From Lysobacter_I brunescens (GTDB lineage: Bacteria; Pseudomonadota; Gammaproteobacteria; Xanthomonadales; Xanthomonadaceae): a stretch of 64,000 nt of DNA. The notes below the pieces were generated by a model that worked only from the letters and a program-made list of their open reading frames with translations, was not told the DNA's origin and did not search any database. Below are positions 8,262 to 16,842 of the stretch, piece after piece (positions within the stretch are counted from its first letter, which is position 1; every line of letters begins with the position of its first letter). The DNA lies in the NCBI RefSeq assembly GCF_042677005.1, contig NZ_JBHTIF010000001.1, forward strand, positions 558,001-622,000. The letters are read 5' to 3'. The translations under genes were made by a program, and so were the position numbers.

Positions 8262-8278
8262 TGCACCATCCGCGTGCC
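8262..8278. promoter_or_regulatory. NtrC-type enhancer dyad, weaker site
   Basis: TGCACC-ATCCG-CGTGCC has one perfect and one 4/6 half-site. Its centre is 30 bp (about three helical turns) from the strong dyad, so both sites face the same side of the DNA, as in paired NtrC enhancers. Confidence 0.75.
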
Positions 8279-8308
8279 GACCGGGACAGGCGGCGCACGC
8301 AGGCCGCC

Positions 8309-9295
8309 TCAGCCCTGCCCCAGGATCCGCGCCATGACCTCGGTGGCGCGCGCGGCGGAGGCACCGGTCGATGGATGCGATGCCTCGCCCCGCAGGTGCC
8401 GAGCGATGGCGGTAACGTGCGGCAGCTGGATGTGGGGCGGATGGGCGATGACGCGCTCGGTCGAGACCCCGCCGCATTCCAGCACCAGCGGCGCTTCGTC
8501 GAACACGGAGAAGCGCAGGGTTCCGTCGCGGCCGACGATCTCGACGCTGTCCCGGCCCCGGTCGGCGGCGAAATTCCAGAACCCGCTGCCGAGGGCACGA
8601 CTGCCATCGGCCTGCGGCGCGAAGCGCCAGTGGGCGACGACCGCGTCCTCGGCCGGATACAGGCCCTGCTGGTTGAGCGCCGTGCCGGCGACATCCTCGA
8701 TATCGCCGAGCAGATGCATCAGCAGGTCGAGGCCGTGGCTGGCGAGGTCGACGAAGTAGCCGCCGCCGGACTGCGCGGGATCCGTGCGCCAGCCGCTGCG
8801 GCCCGCGAGATCGTCGGGCTTCGGCGGCCGCGAGAAGGTCCAGTGCGCGTGGCGCACCGGGCCGATCCGGCCTTCGCGCAGCCAGTCGGCCACCTGCGCG
8901 AACCGCGGCAGCGAACGCCGGTAGTAGGCGACGAACAGCGGCACGCCCGCCTCGCGGAACGCGGCATTCATCCGGACGCATTCCTCCGGCGTGCGTGCCA
9001 TCGGCTTCTCGACGCAGCAGGGCTTGCCGGCGGCGGCGACCCGCAGCGCGTAGTGCAGGTGCGTGTCCGGCGGCGTGGCGATGTAGACCGCATCGATGTC
9101 GTCGGCGCGGATGATCGCATCGGCACCGTCGGTCCAGCGCGGCACGCCGTGGCGGCGTGCATAGTCCTCGGCCAGGGCGCCATTGCGGCGCATCACCGCC
9201 TGCAGCGCGAAACCCGGCACTTGCTGGTAAGCCGGGCCGCTCTTCACCTCGGTGACCGCACCGCAACCGATGATGCCCCAGCGGATCGTCTTCAT
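8309..9295 (-). CDS. Gfo/Idh/MocA family NAD(P)-dependent oxidoreductase
   Basis: This 328 aa protein has the two-domain sugar/inositol dehydrogenase fold. The N-terminal Rossmann motif is GIIGCGAVTEVKSGPAY, and CCVEKPMARTPEEC holds the EKP motif whose lysine is catalytic in the family. DAVYIATPPDTH is the second nucleotide-contacting segment. It most likely oxidises or reduces a sugar or polyol, substrate unknown. It is cytoplasmic, without a signal peptide. The ATG at 9295 was chosen because GGGAGG precedes it at good spacing. It stands alone, divergent from the patatin gene. Confidence 0.93.
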   Translation of the reverse strand: MKTIRWGIIGCGAVTEVKSGPAYQQVPGFALQAVMRRNGALAEDYARRHGVPRWTDGADAIIRADDIDAVYIATPPDTHLHYALRVAAAGKPCCVEKPMARTPEECVRMNAAFREAGVPLFVAYYRRSLPRFAQVADWLREGRIGPVRHAHWTFSRPPKPDDLAGRSGWRTDPAQSGGGYFVDLASHGLDLLMHLLGDIEDVAGTALNQQGLYPAEDAVVAHWRFAPQADGSRALGSGFWNFAADRGRDSVEIVGRDGTLRFSVFDEAPLVLECGGVSTERVIAHPPHIQLPHVTAIARHLRGEASHPSTGASAARATEVMARILGQG

Positions 9296-9400
9296 GCTGT
9301 CCCTCCCGAGGGCCCGTGATGCCGGCACAGCGCCGGATCATAGTCGGGGCCGCGCTGCGGCACGATAGACTGCGCGGCAGTCCCATCCGGCCTCCCCGTC

Positions 9401-11602
9401 ATGCGCAAGACCGCGCGTCAGCTCGCCGCGACCCTCGCCCTCTCCCTGGCATACCTCGTGGCGCCCGCCCCCGCCCGCGCCGCCGACTTCGACACCTGCC
9501 TGGTCCTCAGCGGCGGCGGTGCGCGCGGCATGGCGCACATCGGCGTCATCAAGGTGCTCGAACGCGAGCGCATCCCGGTGGACTGCATCGTCGGCACCAG
9601 CATGGGCGCGGTGGTCGGCAGCCTCTACGCCAGCGGCCTGACCGCGACCGAGATCGAAACGCAGATGCGCGCGCTGGACTGGAACACGATGTTCGTCGAC
9701 CGCATCGACCGCAGCGTGTTCCCGGCGCGGCGCAAGGCCGAGGACCGCAGCTTCCTCGCCAAGGGCGGCTTCGGCCTGCGCGACGGCAAGGTCGGCGTGC
9801 CGCCGTCGCTGTTCGAAGGCCAGCGCCTGGCGGTCGCGCTGCGCGCCGCGCTGCTGCCGAGCGCGACGATCCCGCGTTTCGACGACCTGCCGATTCCGTA
9901 TCGCGCGGTCGGCACCGACCTGGAAACCGGCGACGCGGTGGCGATGGACAGCGGCGACCTGGTCAACGCCGTGCGCGCGAGCATGGCCGTGCCCGGCGCG
10001 TTCTCGCCAGTGAGCTACGGCGAGCGTTCGCTGATCGACGGCGGCGTGGCGATGAATCTCCCCGTCGAGATCGCGCAGAAATGGGGTGCGCGGCGGATCA
10101 TCGCGGTCGACATCGCGGCGAAGCTGAAGAGCCGCGACCAGCTGCTCGATCCCTTCAGCATCACCGACCAGATGATCACCGCGCTGATGCAGAAGGAAAG
10201 CCAGCGCCAGCGCGACCGGCTCGGCCCGCGCGACGTGCTGATCGTGCCCGAGCTGGCCGACCTGGGCTCGGCCGATTTCACCGGAGGCATGGACAAGGGC
10301 GTGGCGCTGGGCGAAGCCGCGACCGTGGCCGCGTTGCCGCAGCTGCAGGCGATGCGTGTGTCGGAAGCCGATTACGCCGCCTGGAGGACGGCGCGCGCGG
10401 CGAAGCTCAGGCCGATCGGCACCATCGACCGCGTCGAGCTGGCCAACACCTCCGGCGTCGACGATGAAGCCATCCTCGCGCGCATGTCCGCCAAGCCCGG
10501 CGAGGCCGTCGACGCGAAGAAGATCGAGCAGGACCTCGGCCGCCTGTACGGTCTCGGCGAGTTCTCGCGCGTCTACTACACGATCGAATCGGACGACTGC
10601 GACGACACCGTGCTGACCTACGTCGCGCGCAGCCGTCGCTGGGAAGAGGACGGCACGCTCAAGCTCGGCCTGCTGATGCAGGACGACTTCGAGGGCCAGG
10701 GCGAATACCAGCTCGGCGCGCGCTACGGTCGGCGCGAACTCAACCGCTTCGGCGGCGAGCTGCTGCTGGAAGCACGCATCGGCGACCGCAACCGCGCCTT
10801 CGCCGAACTGCACCAGCCGCTCACCCTGCAGCGCACCGTGTTCTTCCGGCCCTCGCTGGAATGGCGCGGCGAGAACGAGACCCTGCTCGACGGCGGCAAC
10901 ACCACAGGCGAGTACCGCTACAGCTTCTGGCAGGCGCGCACCGGGCTGGGCGCGGTGTTCGGCGACTGGGGCGAAGCCTCGATCGCGCCGTTCGCGCGGC
11001 GCAACCACTTCGACCTGCGCCGCGACTCGGTCAGCACCACGATCCCGCGCACCACCACCAGCGCGGGCCTCGACCTGAACTTCGTGGTCGACACCCAGGA
11101 CGACGCCGAATTCCCGTCGAAGGGCTGGTACGTGCAGGCGCGGCACACCCGCTACCTGCCCATCCTCGATGCCGAAACCCGCGGCTTCACCTCGCGCTTC
11201 AACGCGAACCTCGCCTTCACCGGCCTCGGCGGACGCTGGCAGCTGGGCCTGCGCAGCCACGACCGGCGCGGCAGCGCGTTCGAGGACGTGGCCACGCTCG
11301 GCGGCCCGTTCCGCCTGTCCGGCTACGGCATCGACACCCTGCGCGGCAACGGCGCGGCCCTGGGCACGCTGCAGTTCAACTATCCGCTGGCGCAGGTGAT
11401 GGAGTACCCGCTGTTCGTCGGCGGCTCGCTCGAAGCCGGCCAGCTGTGGGGACGCGGCCAGGAGCCCTCGCTGGAACGCACGATCTTCGGCGGCAGCGTC
11501 TACACCGCGCTGGACACGCCGCTGGGCCCGATCTACTTCGGCCTTGGCCTCGCCGAAGGCGGCGAGGAAGCCGTGTTCTTCCGGCTGGGGCAACCGGACT
11601 GA
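9401..11602 (+). CDS. Patatin-like phospholipase autotransporter (PlpD type, type Vd secretion)
   Basis: This 733 aa outer-membrane protein has a signal peptide (1-27), a patatin lipase domain (about 30-330), a single POTRA-like region (about 340-410) and a C-terminal beta-barrel of the surface-antigen/BamA type (about 415-733). The catalytic features are intact: oxyanion hole GGGARG (38-43), nucleophile Ser67 in GTSMG, and Asp213 in LIDGGVAMNLP. This order is that of Pseudomonas PlpD, which is a lipase with phospholipase activity displayed or released through its own barrel. The gene is monocistronic. The C-terminus does not end in the usual aromatic residue. Confidence 0.93.
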   Translation: MRKTARQLAATLALSLAYLVAPAPARAADFDTCLVLSGGGARGMAHIGVIKVLERERIPVDCIVGTSMGAVVGSLYASGLTATEIETQMRALDWNTMFVDRIDRSVFPARRKAEDRSFLAKGGFGLRDGKVGVPPSLFEGQRLAVALRAALLPSATIPRFDDLPIPYRAVGTDLETGDAVAMDSGDLVNAVRASMAVPGAFSPVSYGERSLIDGGVAMNLPVEIAQKWGARRIIAVDIAAKLKSRDQLLDPFSITDQMITALMQKESQRQRDRLGPRDVLIVPELADLGSADFTGGMDKGVALGEAATVAALPQLQAMRVSEADYAAWRTARAAKLRPIGTIDRVELANTSGVDDEAILARMSAKPGEAVDAKKIEQDLGRLYGLGEFSRVYYTIESDDCDDTVLTYVARSRRWEEDGTLKLGLLMQDDFEGQGEYQLGARYGRRELNRFGGELLLEARIGDRNRAFAELHQPLTLQRTVFFRPSLEWRGENETLLDGGNTTGEYRYSFWQARTGLGAVFGDWGEASIAPFARRNHFDLRRDSVSTTIPRTTTSAGLDLNFVVDTQDDAEFPSKGWYVQARHTRYLPILDAETRGFTSRFNANLAFTGLGGRWQLGLRSHDRRGSAFEDVATLGGPFRLSGYGIDTLRGNGAALGTLQFNYPLAQVMEYPLFVGGSLEAGQLWGRGQEPSLERTIFGGSVYTALDTPLGPIYFGLGLAEGGEEAVFFRLGQPD

Positions 11603-11903
11603 GGTCGCGCAGGGTTTCGATCGCGCAGGGTTTCGCGCGCTGCGGATGAGCGGTCGTGTGCAGCCGCCCGACGGCTCCGGCACATCGCATCCACCGAGAC
11701 AGGATCCGCATACGCTGTGCACGTCACGCATGGATGCGTACGTACCGACGGCCTCGCGAAGCCGTCGATACGACGGAGACACGTCCGATGTCGGTGCGCG
11801 GGAATGATTCCACGCCTCGATGTCGCACGTCGTCGCCGAAGGCGCCATGCGGACCGGCGCGGGATCGACCCGCGTCCGCATCCCCCTGAAAAAGGAGTTT
11901 TCG
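11603..11903. other. Leader region of the alpha-lytic-type protease gene
   Basis: No gene was recognised in these 301 bp. A 15-bp direct repeat, TCGCGCAGGGTTTCG, occurs at 11605 and 11621. The region ends with an A-rich ribosome-binding site (AAAAAGGAG) before the protease start. No clear promoter could be assigned by eye. Confidence 0.5.
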
Positions 11904-13142
11904 ATGCGCAATCCCCGTACGTCTGCAGGTGTCCTCGTCGTTTCGCTGCTCGTCGCCGCCACCGCGTCGGCGGCACCGCCCTCCCCCGACACCCTGCCGA
12001 CGCAGTTGCGGTTCGCCATGCAGCGCGACTTGAACATCCAGCCGCAGCAGATCCCGCAGTACCTCGACGCGGAACGCCTCGCCGCCAGCGCCGAACGCGA
12101 GGCCCGCACCCGCCTGGGTGCCCGATACGCCGGTACGTGGCTGGAACGCGACGCCAAGGGCAACTACCGCACCGTTGTCGCCTCCACTCACCCGGGCACC
12201 GTCATGGTGCGCGGTATCGCCCAGCCCACGCGTGTGGTCGCTTACAGTCTGGACAAGCTCGAAAGCGCGCAGGCAAAGCTCGATGCCGTGGCGCGAAATG
12301 CCTCCCGTACCCCCCTGCGCAGCGTCAAGGGCACTGGCCTGGATGTGCGCATTCATTCCTGGCATGTCGATCCACGCAGCAATCGCGTCGTGATCACCAC
12401 GGACATCGGCGCTGGCGCACGTGCGGCCGAATTCGTCTATGTCGCGGGTGTCGATCGTCGGATGGTGACCTTCAAGGAATCCGCCGCACGCCCGCGCACG
12501 ACCGCCTTCGATATCCGTGGCGGCGACGGTTACAGCTACCCGACACCTGGACGACCCGGCTACGAGAACAGGTGCTCGATCGGTTTTGCCGTCACCTTGG
12601 GGGTGAACAACGGTTTCGTCACCGCAGGCCATTGCGGCCCGACGGGGCAGAACCTGACCCACATCACTGGCCAGCCGGTCGGCTACATCTATCAGAGCGT
12701 GTTCCCCGGAAGCGACTACGCGGTCGTTCACAACACCAATCCGCAGGGCATGCCGCGCCCCTGGGTGAACGCTTACCAGTACGGCGGCAACCTGGTGGTG
12801 CGTGGTGCCCAGCCGGCGGTGATCGGCGCGGCGATCTGCCGCTCCGGCCGGACGTCCGGCGCTTCCTGCGGCGCCTTGCTCAACACCAATGTGACGGTCA
12901 ACTATGCCGAAGGGCAGGTCAGGGGGCTGTCTTCAACGACTGCCTGCGCCGATCCGGGGGATTCCGGCGGATCGTTCGTCACTCCGGAAGGTCAGGCGCA
13001 GGGCGTACTTTCGGGCACGCGTGGCTATGAGGCCTCCTGCTCGTTCGTCGGCCCCCTGCAAGATCCCACGCGCTCCTTCTACCAGCCGATCGCCCCGGTT
13101 CTCGCTGCATTCCCGGGTCTCAGCCTCGTGACCAGTCCCTGA
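11904..13142 (+). CDS. Alpha-lytic endopeptidase-like secreted serine protease (S1 family)
   Basis: This 412 aa preproprotein has a signal peptide (1-23), a long pro-region (about 24-201) and a mature chymotrypsin-like domain starting near FDIRGGDGYS. The pro-region corresponds to the folding-catalyst pro-domain of alpha-lytic protease. The triad is complete: H243 in VTAGHCG, D271 in FPGSDYAVV and S354 in DPGDSGGSF. Further hallmark segments are ICRSGRTSG, NYAEGQVRGL and the C-terminal PGLSLVT, all matching Lysobacter enzymogenes alpha-lytic protease closely. Six cysteines in the mature part allow three disulfides. The ATG at 11904 follows AAGGAG. It is expected to be secreted and to digest bacterial or environmental protein. 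Confidence 0.96.
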   Translation: MRNPRTSAGVLVVSLLVAATASAAPPSPDTLPTQLRFAMQRDLNIQPQQIPQYLDAERLAASAEREARTRLGARYAGTWLERDAKGNYRTVVASTHPGTVMVRGIAQPTRVVAYSLDKLESAQAKLDAVARNASRTPLRSVKGTGLDVRIHSWHVDPRSNRVVITTDIGAGARAAEFVYVAGVDRRMVTFKESAARPRTTAFDIRGGDGYSYPTPGRPGYENRCSIGFAVTLGVNNGFVTAGHCGPTGQNLTHITGQPVGYIYQSVFPGSDYAVVHNTNPQGMPRPWVNAYQYGGNLVVRGAQPAVIGAAICRSGRTSGASCGALLNTNVTVNYAEGQVRGLSSTTACADPGDSGGSFVTPEGQAQGVLSGTRGYEASCSFVGPLQDPTRSFYQPIAPVLAAFPGLSLVTSP

Positions 13143-13168
13143 TCGATCGACCACCGATCGATCCAATG

Positions 13169-13192
13169 CCGCCTCCCCGTGTGGGGAGGCGG
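13169..13192. terminator. Terminator after the protease gene
   Basis: A perfect 10-bp stem (CCGCCTCCCC/GGGGAGGCGG) encloses a GTGT loop, 26 bp after the protease stop. There is no long T tract after it. Confidence 0.75.
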
Positions 13193-13265
13193 TACGGAAG
13201 TGCATGGCCGGCGGGCTCAGGCACGGGCCGCTACACTAGCGGTTTACTGCTAGAAGCCCCGCGCA

Positions 13266-14090
13266 ATGACCGATCTGCTCGCCGCGCTGCTGCTCGGCAT
13301 CATCGAAGGCATCACCGAGTTCCTGCCGATCTCCAGCACCGGCCACCTGCTCATCGCGCAGCACTGGCTGGGCGCGCGCAGCGACCTGTTCAACGTCGCG
13401 ATCCAGGCCGGCGCGATCCTCGCGGTGGTGGCGATCTACCGCCAGCGCCTCTGGACGCTCACCTTGGGCTTCCTCCGCCCGGGCTCGGGCGACGGCACGC
13501 ATTCCCGCGACTACGGCCTGAAACTGGGCGTCGCCTTCGGCGTGACCGCGGTCGGCGGCCTGCTGGTGAAGGCGCTGGGCTGGGAGCTGCCGGAGACCGT
13601 CACGCCGGTGGCCTGGGCGCTGATCATCGGCGGCGTCTGGATGATCGCCGCCGAGCACTTCGCGGCCAAGCGCGCCGCCGTGCTCGGCGAACGCGAGACG
13701 ATCACCTGGACGGTCGCGATCCTGGTCGGCATCGCCCAGGTCGTGGCCGGGGTCTTCCCGGGCACCTCTCGCTCGGGCGCGACCATCTTCGTCGCCCTGC
13801 TGGCCGGCACCACCAGCCGCATGGCGGCGACCGAATTCGCCTTCCTGGTCGGCATCCCGACCATGTTCGCCGCCACCGCCTACGAGCTGCTGGACCTCTA
13901 CCGCGACGGCGGGATCGGCCAGGAGAATTGGTCGGCGCTGGCGGTGGCCTTCGTGGCCTCGGCGGTGACCGCGTTCGTCTCGGTGAAATGGCTGCTGCGC
14001 TACATCCAGACCCATCGCTTCACCGCCTTCGCGGTGTATCGTTTCGCGCTCGGCGCCGCACTGCTGCTGTGGCTGCCGGCCGGGGAGTGA
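13266..14090 (+). CDS. uppP: Undecaprenyl-diphosphatase UppP (BacA)
   Basis: This 274 aa polytopic inner-membrane enzyme dephosphorylates undecaprenyl pyrophosphate to recycle the lipid carrier for peptidoglycan and O-antigen synthesis. Both family signatures are present: GIIEGITEFLPISSTGH (residues 11-27) and PGTSRSGATIF (165-175), which form the active site. The length is normal and about eight hydrophobic helices are visible. Overproduction of this family gives bacitracin resistance. It has its own upstream region behind the terminator at 13169-13192. Confidence 0.97.
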   Translation: MTDLLAALLLGIIEGITEFLPISSTGHLLIAQHWLGARSDLFNVAIQAGAILAVVAIYRQRLWTLTLGFLRPGSGDGTHSRDYGLKLGVAFGVTAVGGLLVKALGWELPETVTPVAWALIIGGVWMIAAEHFAAKRAAVLGERETITWTVAILVGIAQVVAGVFPGTSRSGATIFVALLAGTTSRMAATEFAFLVGIPTMFAATAYELLDLYRDGGIGQENWSALAVAFVASAVTAFVSVKWLLRYIQTHRFTAFAVYRFALGAALLLWLPAGE

Positions 14091-14211
14091 CCCCGGCCGA
14101 GGCCCCCGACACGGCCGCCAACCCCGAATCCCGCACCACCCCGTTCACGACTCCGTTCCAGGAATACCCTCCCCCCCGGCCCACCCGCATCTCATCCCGT
14201 CAGGAAACCAG

Positions 14212-15105
14212 ATGAAGCGTCGTCTCCCGGTAGTGTCACTCGTGATCGTCCCCCTGCTCCTCGCCGCCTGCTCGAAGCCCCCGGACGAGACGGAGGCCCA
14301 GGACCCCGCCGCCGCAGCGCCGGACAACAGCGCCCTGTCCGACACCACGCCGGCCTCCACCCCGGCGCCCGCGCCCTATGTCGACGACAGCCTGCTCACC
14401 CGCCACCAGTGGTCGCTGAAGGAAGCCGTCGACGCGAAGGGCCGCACCATCGGCGCCCTGCTGATGCGCCCCGACAAGCCGGTCCGGATCAGCTTCGTCG
14501 ATGGCAGCATCCGCATCGAGAACACCTGCAACGGCCTAGGCGGCCTGTACCGCCGACTCGGCGACGAAATCCGCGTCGAGGCGCTGACCGGCACCAAGAT
14601 GCAGTGCCCGGAACCGGAGGTCGCCGCGCTCGACGGTGAAATGACCCTGCGCATCCAGGGCTCCTCGCGTGTCACGGCCACGCCGGGCACACCGCAGACG
14701 AAGAACCAGCCGACGCTGGAATGGCGCGCCGGCAACGGCGACATCCTCCGCTTCGTCGGCGAGATGACCCCGGAAGCGCGCTACGGCAACCAGGGCGAAA
14801 CCGTGTTCATCGAAGTCGCCGCCTTCACCAAGCCCTGCCAGCCGCCGATGGCGACCGCGCCACAGACCTGCCTGGAGCTGCGCGAACTGCGCTACGACGA
14901 CCAGGGCCTGAAGACCGACCTCGGTCCGTGGCGCCTGTTCTACGACAGGATCGAGGGCTTCACCCACGAGCCCGGCATCCGCAACGTGCTGCGCGTGAAG
15001 CGCTATCGCCGCGACAACCGTCCGGACGACGGCACCAACATCGCCTACGTGATGGAGATGTCGGTCGAATCCGAAACCGTCCAGCAGGGCGCGCCCAAGT
15101 CGTAA
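14212..15105 (+). CDS. Lipoprotein with META/HslJ and DUF4377-like domains
   Basis: This 297 aa protein has a lipoprotein signal (LLLAAC, lipid-modified Cys near residue 20), a low-complexity Pro/Ala/Asp linker to about residue 60, and a META/HslJ-type domain (about 63-160: RHQWSLKEAVD, then IENTCNGLGG and KMQCPEPE). A C-terminal DUF4377-like domain follows (about 190-285: FIEVAAFTKPCQPP, CLELRELRYDD). META/HslJ domains occur in heat-shock and antibiotic-response envelope proteins of unclear mechanism. The two domains often occur together in proteobacterial lipoproteins. It is followed after 32 bp by a second META protein, so the pair is probably an operon. Confidence 0.85.
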   Translation: MKRRLPVVSLVIVPLLLAACSKPPDETEAQDPAAAAPDNSALSDTTPASTPAPAPYVDDSLLTRHQWSLKEAVDAKGRTIGALLMRPDKPVRISFVDGSIRIENTCNGLGGLYRRLGDEIRVEALTGTKMQCPEPEVAALDGEMTLRIQGSSRVTATPGTPQTKNQPTLEWRAGNGDILRFVGEMTPEARYGNQGETVFIEVAAFTKPCQPPMATAPQTCLELRELRYDDQGLKTDLGPWRLFYDRIEGFTHEPGIRNVLRVKRYRRDNRPDDGTNIAYVMEMSVESETVQQGAPKS

Positions 15106-15137
15106 GCGGGCGCCACCGCATCCTCCGGAGATCCGCC

Positions 15138-15635
15138 ATGCCTTCGTCGACATCCCTGCGCGCCGTCCTCTCCATCGCGGCGCTGCTGTCCGCCTCCATC
15201 GCCATCGCCGCACCGGCGCCGGGCGCCTCCGCCGATGCCGGCGACAAGACGCGCAGCCTGCGCGTGGACCGCAACGAACTGGTCAACACCGGTGGATGGA
15301 AGCTCGCGTCCGCCACCGGCGCACAGGCCGACGCCCTGCGCGCGCCGGGCGTGGCCTTCGAGGTCAGCTTCACCGGCAAGGACGTGCGCGCCAACGGCGG
15401 CTGCAACGACCTGCGCGGCACCTATGAGGTGTCCGGCAAGCGCATGACGTTCCAGATCGCGATCGCCACGCGCATGTCCTGCGAGGACGAGAAGAACCGC
15501 GCCGACCAGGCCTTCAGCGAGCTGATGAACCGCTCGTTCAAGGCCGAGCTGCTCGAACCCCTGCCCTACCGCCTGCGCCTGACCAGCGACGACGGCCAGG
15601 TGCTGGAGTTCGAGCAGCTGCCGATGAAGATCTGA
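15138..15635 (+). CDS. Secreted META/HslJ domain protein
   Basis: This 165 aa protein has a signal peptide (1-25, cleavage after AIA) and one META/HslJ domain: GGWKLASATG, VSFTGKDVRANGGCNDLRGTY and ATRMSCEDEKNRADQAFSELMN. The cysteine pair in GGCND and MSCED is typical of HslJ. It is probably periplasmic. The start was chosen at the ATG behind GGAG that begins the signal peptide; the in-frame upstream extension overlaps the preceding lipoprotein gene and is spurious. It is the paralogue and likely operon partner of the lipoprotein upstream. Confidence 0.88.
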   Translation: MPSSTSLRAVLSIAALLSASIAIAAPAPGASADAGDKTRSLRVDRNELVNTGGWKLASATGAQADALRAPGVAFEVSFTGKDVRANGGCNDLRGTYEVSGKRMTFQIAIATRMSCEDEKNRADQAFSELMNRSFKAELLEPLPYRLRLTSDDGQVLEFEQLPMKI

Positions 15636-15670
15636 CTCGGCGCGTCTTCGCCCACGCTGGCGCCATCGCG

Positions 15671-16177
15671 TCAGCGGCGGCGCACCACGTGCGTCTTCGA
15701 CAGCGTGTCGTGCCAGCCTCGCTTGTCGTTGTCGTTGGCGAACAGCAGCGAAAACGGCTCGAAGGGAATGAAGCGTCCCAGGGTGCGGCCCACGACCTGC
15801 TTCCAGGTCGGCCGTGCGCCTTTCTCGTTCACCACGCGGGTACCGGTGACCAGCTTGCCGATCGTCCAACCGAACCAGCCTTCGAGCACGATGTAGTACA
15901 GCAGCGTCGCGAACAGGCCCAACACGTAGTCCAGCAAGATGTTCTGCTGGTTTTCCAGCGCGTCAAGGGCGGCGTCGCCGCCTTGCCAGTACAGGAACAT
16001 CACATAGGGGACGGCGATGACCGCGCTGAGGATGGTGCTGGCGGCGTAGTCGATCAGGAAACCGAAGAGGCGCCGCCAGCGGCCCGCATTCTCGATGGCG
16101 AGACGCTCGGAGGGCAGTTGCGCCTCGATCGGGGCGCTCGGCGCATCGTAGGGATTGTGCTGCGGGTCGACCTGCAT
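15671..16177 (-). CDS. RDD family membrane protein
   Basis: This 168 aa protein has three predicted membrane helices and the RDD pattern: RWRRLFGFLIDY in the first helix, then EGWFGWTIGKLVTGTRVVNEKG, and RTLGRFIPFEPFS near the end. RDD proteins are thought to be small transport or membrane-integrity proteins; no specific role can be read here. The ATG at 16177 follows GAGGAA. It starts 8 bp after the YbhB gene ends, so the two are co-transcribed. Confidence 0.88.
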   Translation of the reverse strand: MQVDPQHNPYDAPSAPIEAQLPSERLAIENAGRWRRLFGFLIDYAASTILSAVIAVPYVMFLYWQGGDAALDALENQQNILLDYVLGLFATLLYYIVLEGWFGWTIGKLVTGTRVVNEKGARPTWKQVVGRTLGRFIPFEPFSLLFANDNDKRGWHDTLSKTHVVRRR

Positions 16178-16185
16178 GATGTTCC

Positions 16186-16800
16186 TCAGCCCTTCACGTC
16201 CGCATTGAGCGAGTACGTGCCGTAGATCGCGGTCTCGGCCAGCACGTGGCCGTGCATGGCGCGGAAGACGTCGGCGGCGGTGAAGCGCGCCGGCAGGTCG
16301 AGGCGCTCGACGTCGAGCGCGAACAGCCGGAAGAAATAGCGGTGCAGGCGCGCGTCGTGACCCGGCGGATACGGGCCGTCGTAGCCGAGGTAGTCGCCGC
16401 TCATGTCGGCATTGCCGGCGAACCAGGCGGTGTAGTCGTTCACGCCCTGACGGGCGCCGGCAGGACCGGCCGGCGTGGTCTTGCCGCGCGCGGTGAAGCC
16501 TTCGCTGCAGGCGCCCGCGTCGATCGCATCGACACCGGCCGGGATGTCGGCCATCACCCAGTGCACGAAGTCGCCGCGCGGATGTTCGACCGGGATCGGC
16601 CGCGTGGCGTCCTGCACCAGGGCCGGATCGGTCGGCACGTCCGGATCGATGCACAGCAGCGCGAAGCTGCGCGTGCCGGCCGGCGCATCGCCCCAGCGCA
16701 GGTGCGGGTTGCGGTTGCCGCCGAAGCCATCGGGCGCACCCGCGGCGAATTCGGCGGGGATGCGCTTGCCGTGTTCGAAACTGTCGCTGGTGAGCTTCAT
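16186..16800 (-). CDS. YbhB/YbcL family Raf kinase inhibitor-like protein
   Basis: This 204 aa phosphatidylethanolamine-binding-protein homologue carries the conserved pocket segments LLCIDPDVP, FVHWVMADIP and YLGYDGPYPPG, plus HRYFFRLFALD. There is no signal peptide, so it is cytoplasmic like E. coli YbhB. The molecular function of bacterial PEBPs is unresolved; small-molecule or phosphate-group binding is inferred from the fold. It lies upstream of and close to the RDD gene. Confidence 0.92.
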   Translation of the reverse strand: MKLTSDSFEHGKRIPAEFAAGAPDGFGGNRNPHLRWGDAPAGTRSFALLCIDPDVPTDPALVQDATRPIPVEHPRGDFVHWVMADIPAGVDAIDAGACSEGFTARGKTTPAGPAGARQGVNDYTAWFAGNADMSGDYLGYDGPYPPGHDARLHRYFFRLFALDVERLDLPARFTAADVFRAMHGHVLAETAIYGTYSLNADVKG

Positions 16801-16842
16801 GACGATCTCCTTGGCTGTGTGCGGATGGATTCGGTGCGCGGA

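Noticed and set aside
6740..9319. Open frame of 859 codons antisense to glnA and the oxidoreductase
   Set aside because: Both minus-strand genes are certain; the plus frame is a codon-bias shadow.
9338..12163. 941-codon minus-strand frame opposite the patatin and protease genes
   Set aside because: It covers two well-supported plus-strand genes and has no motif of its own.
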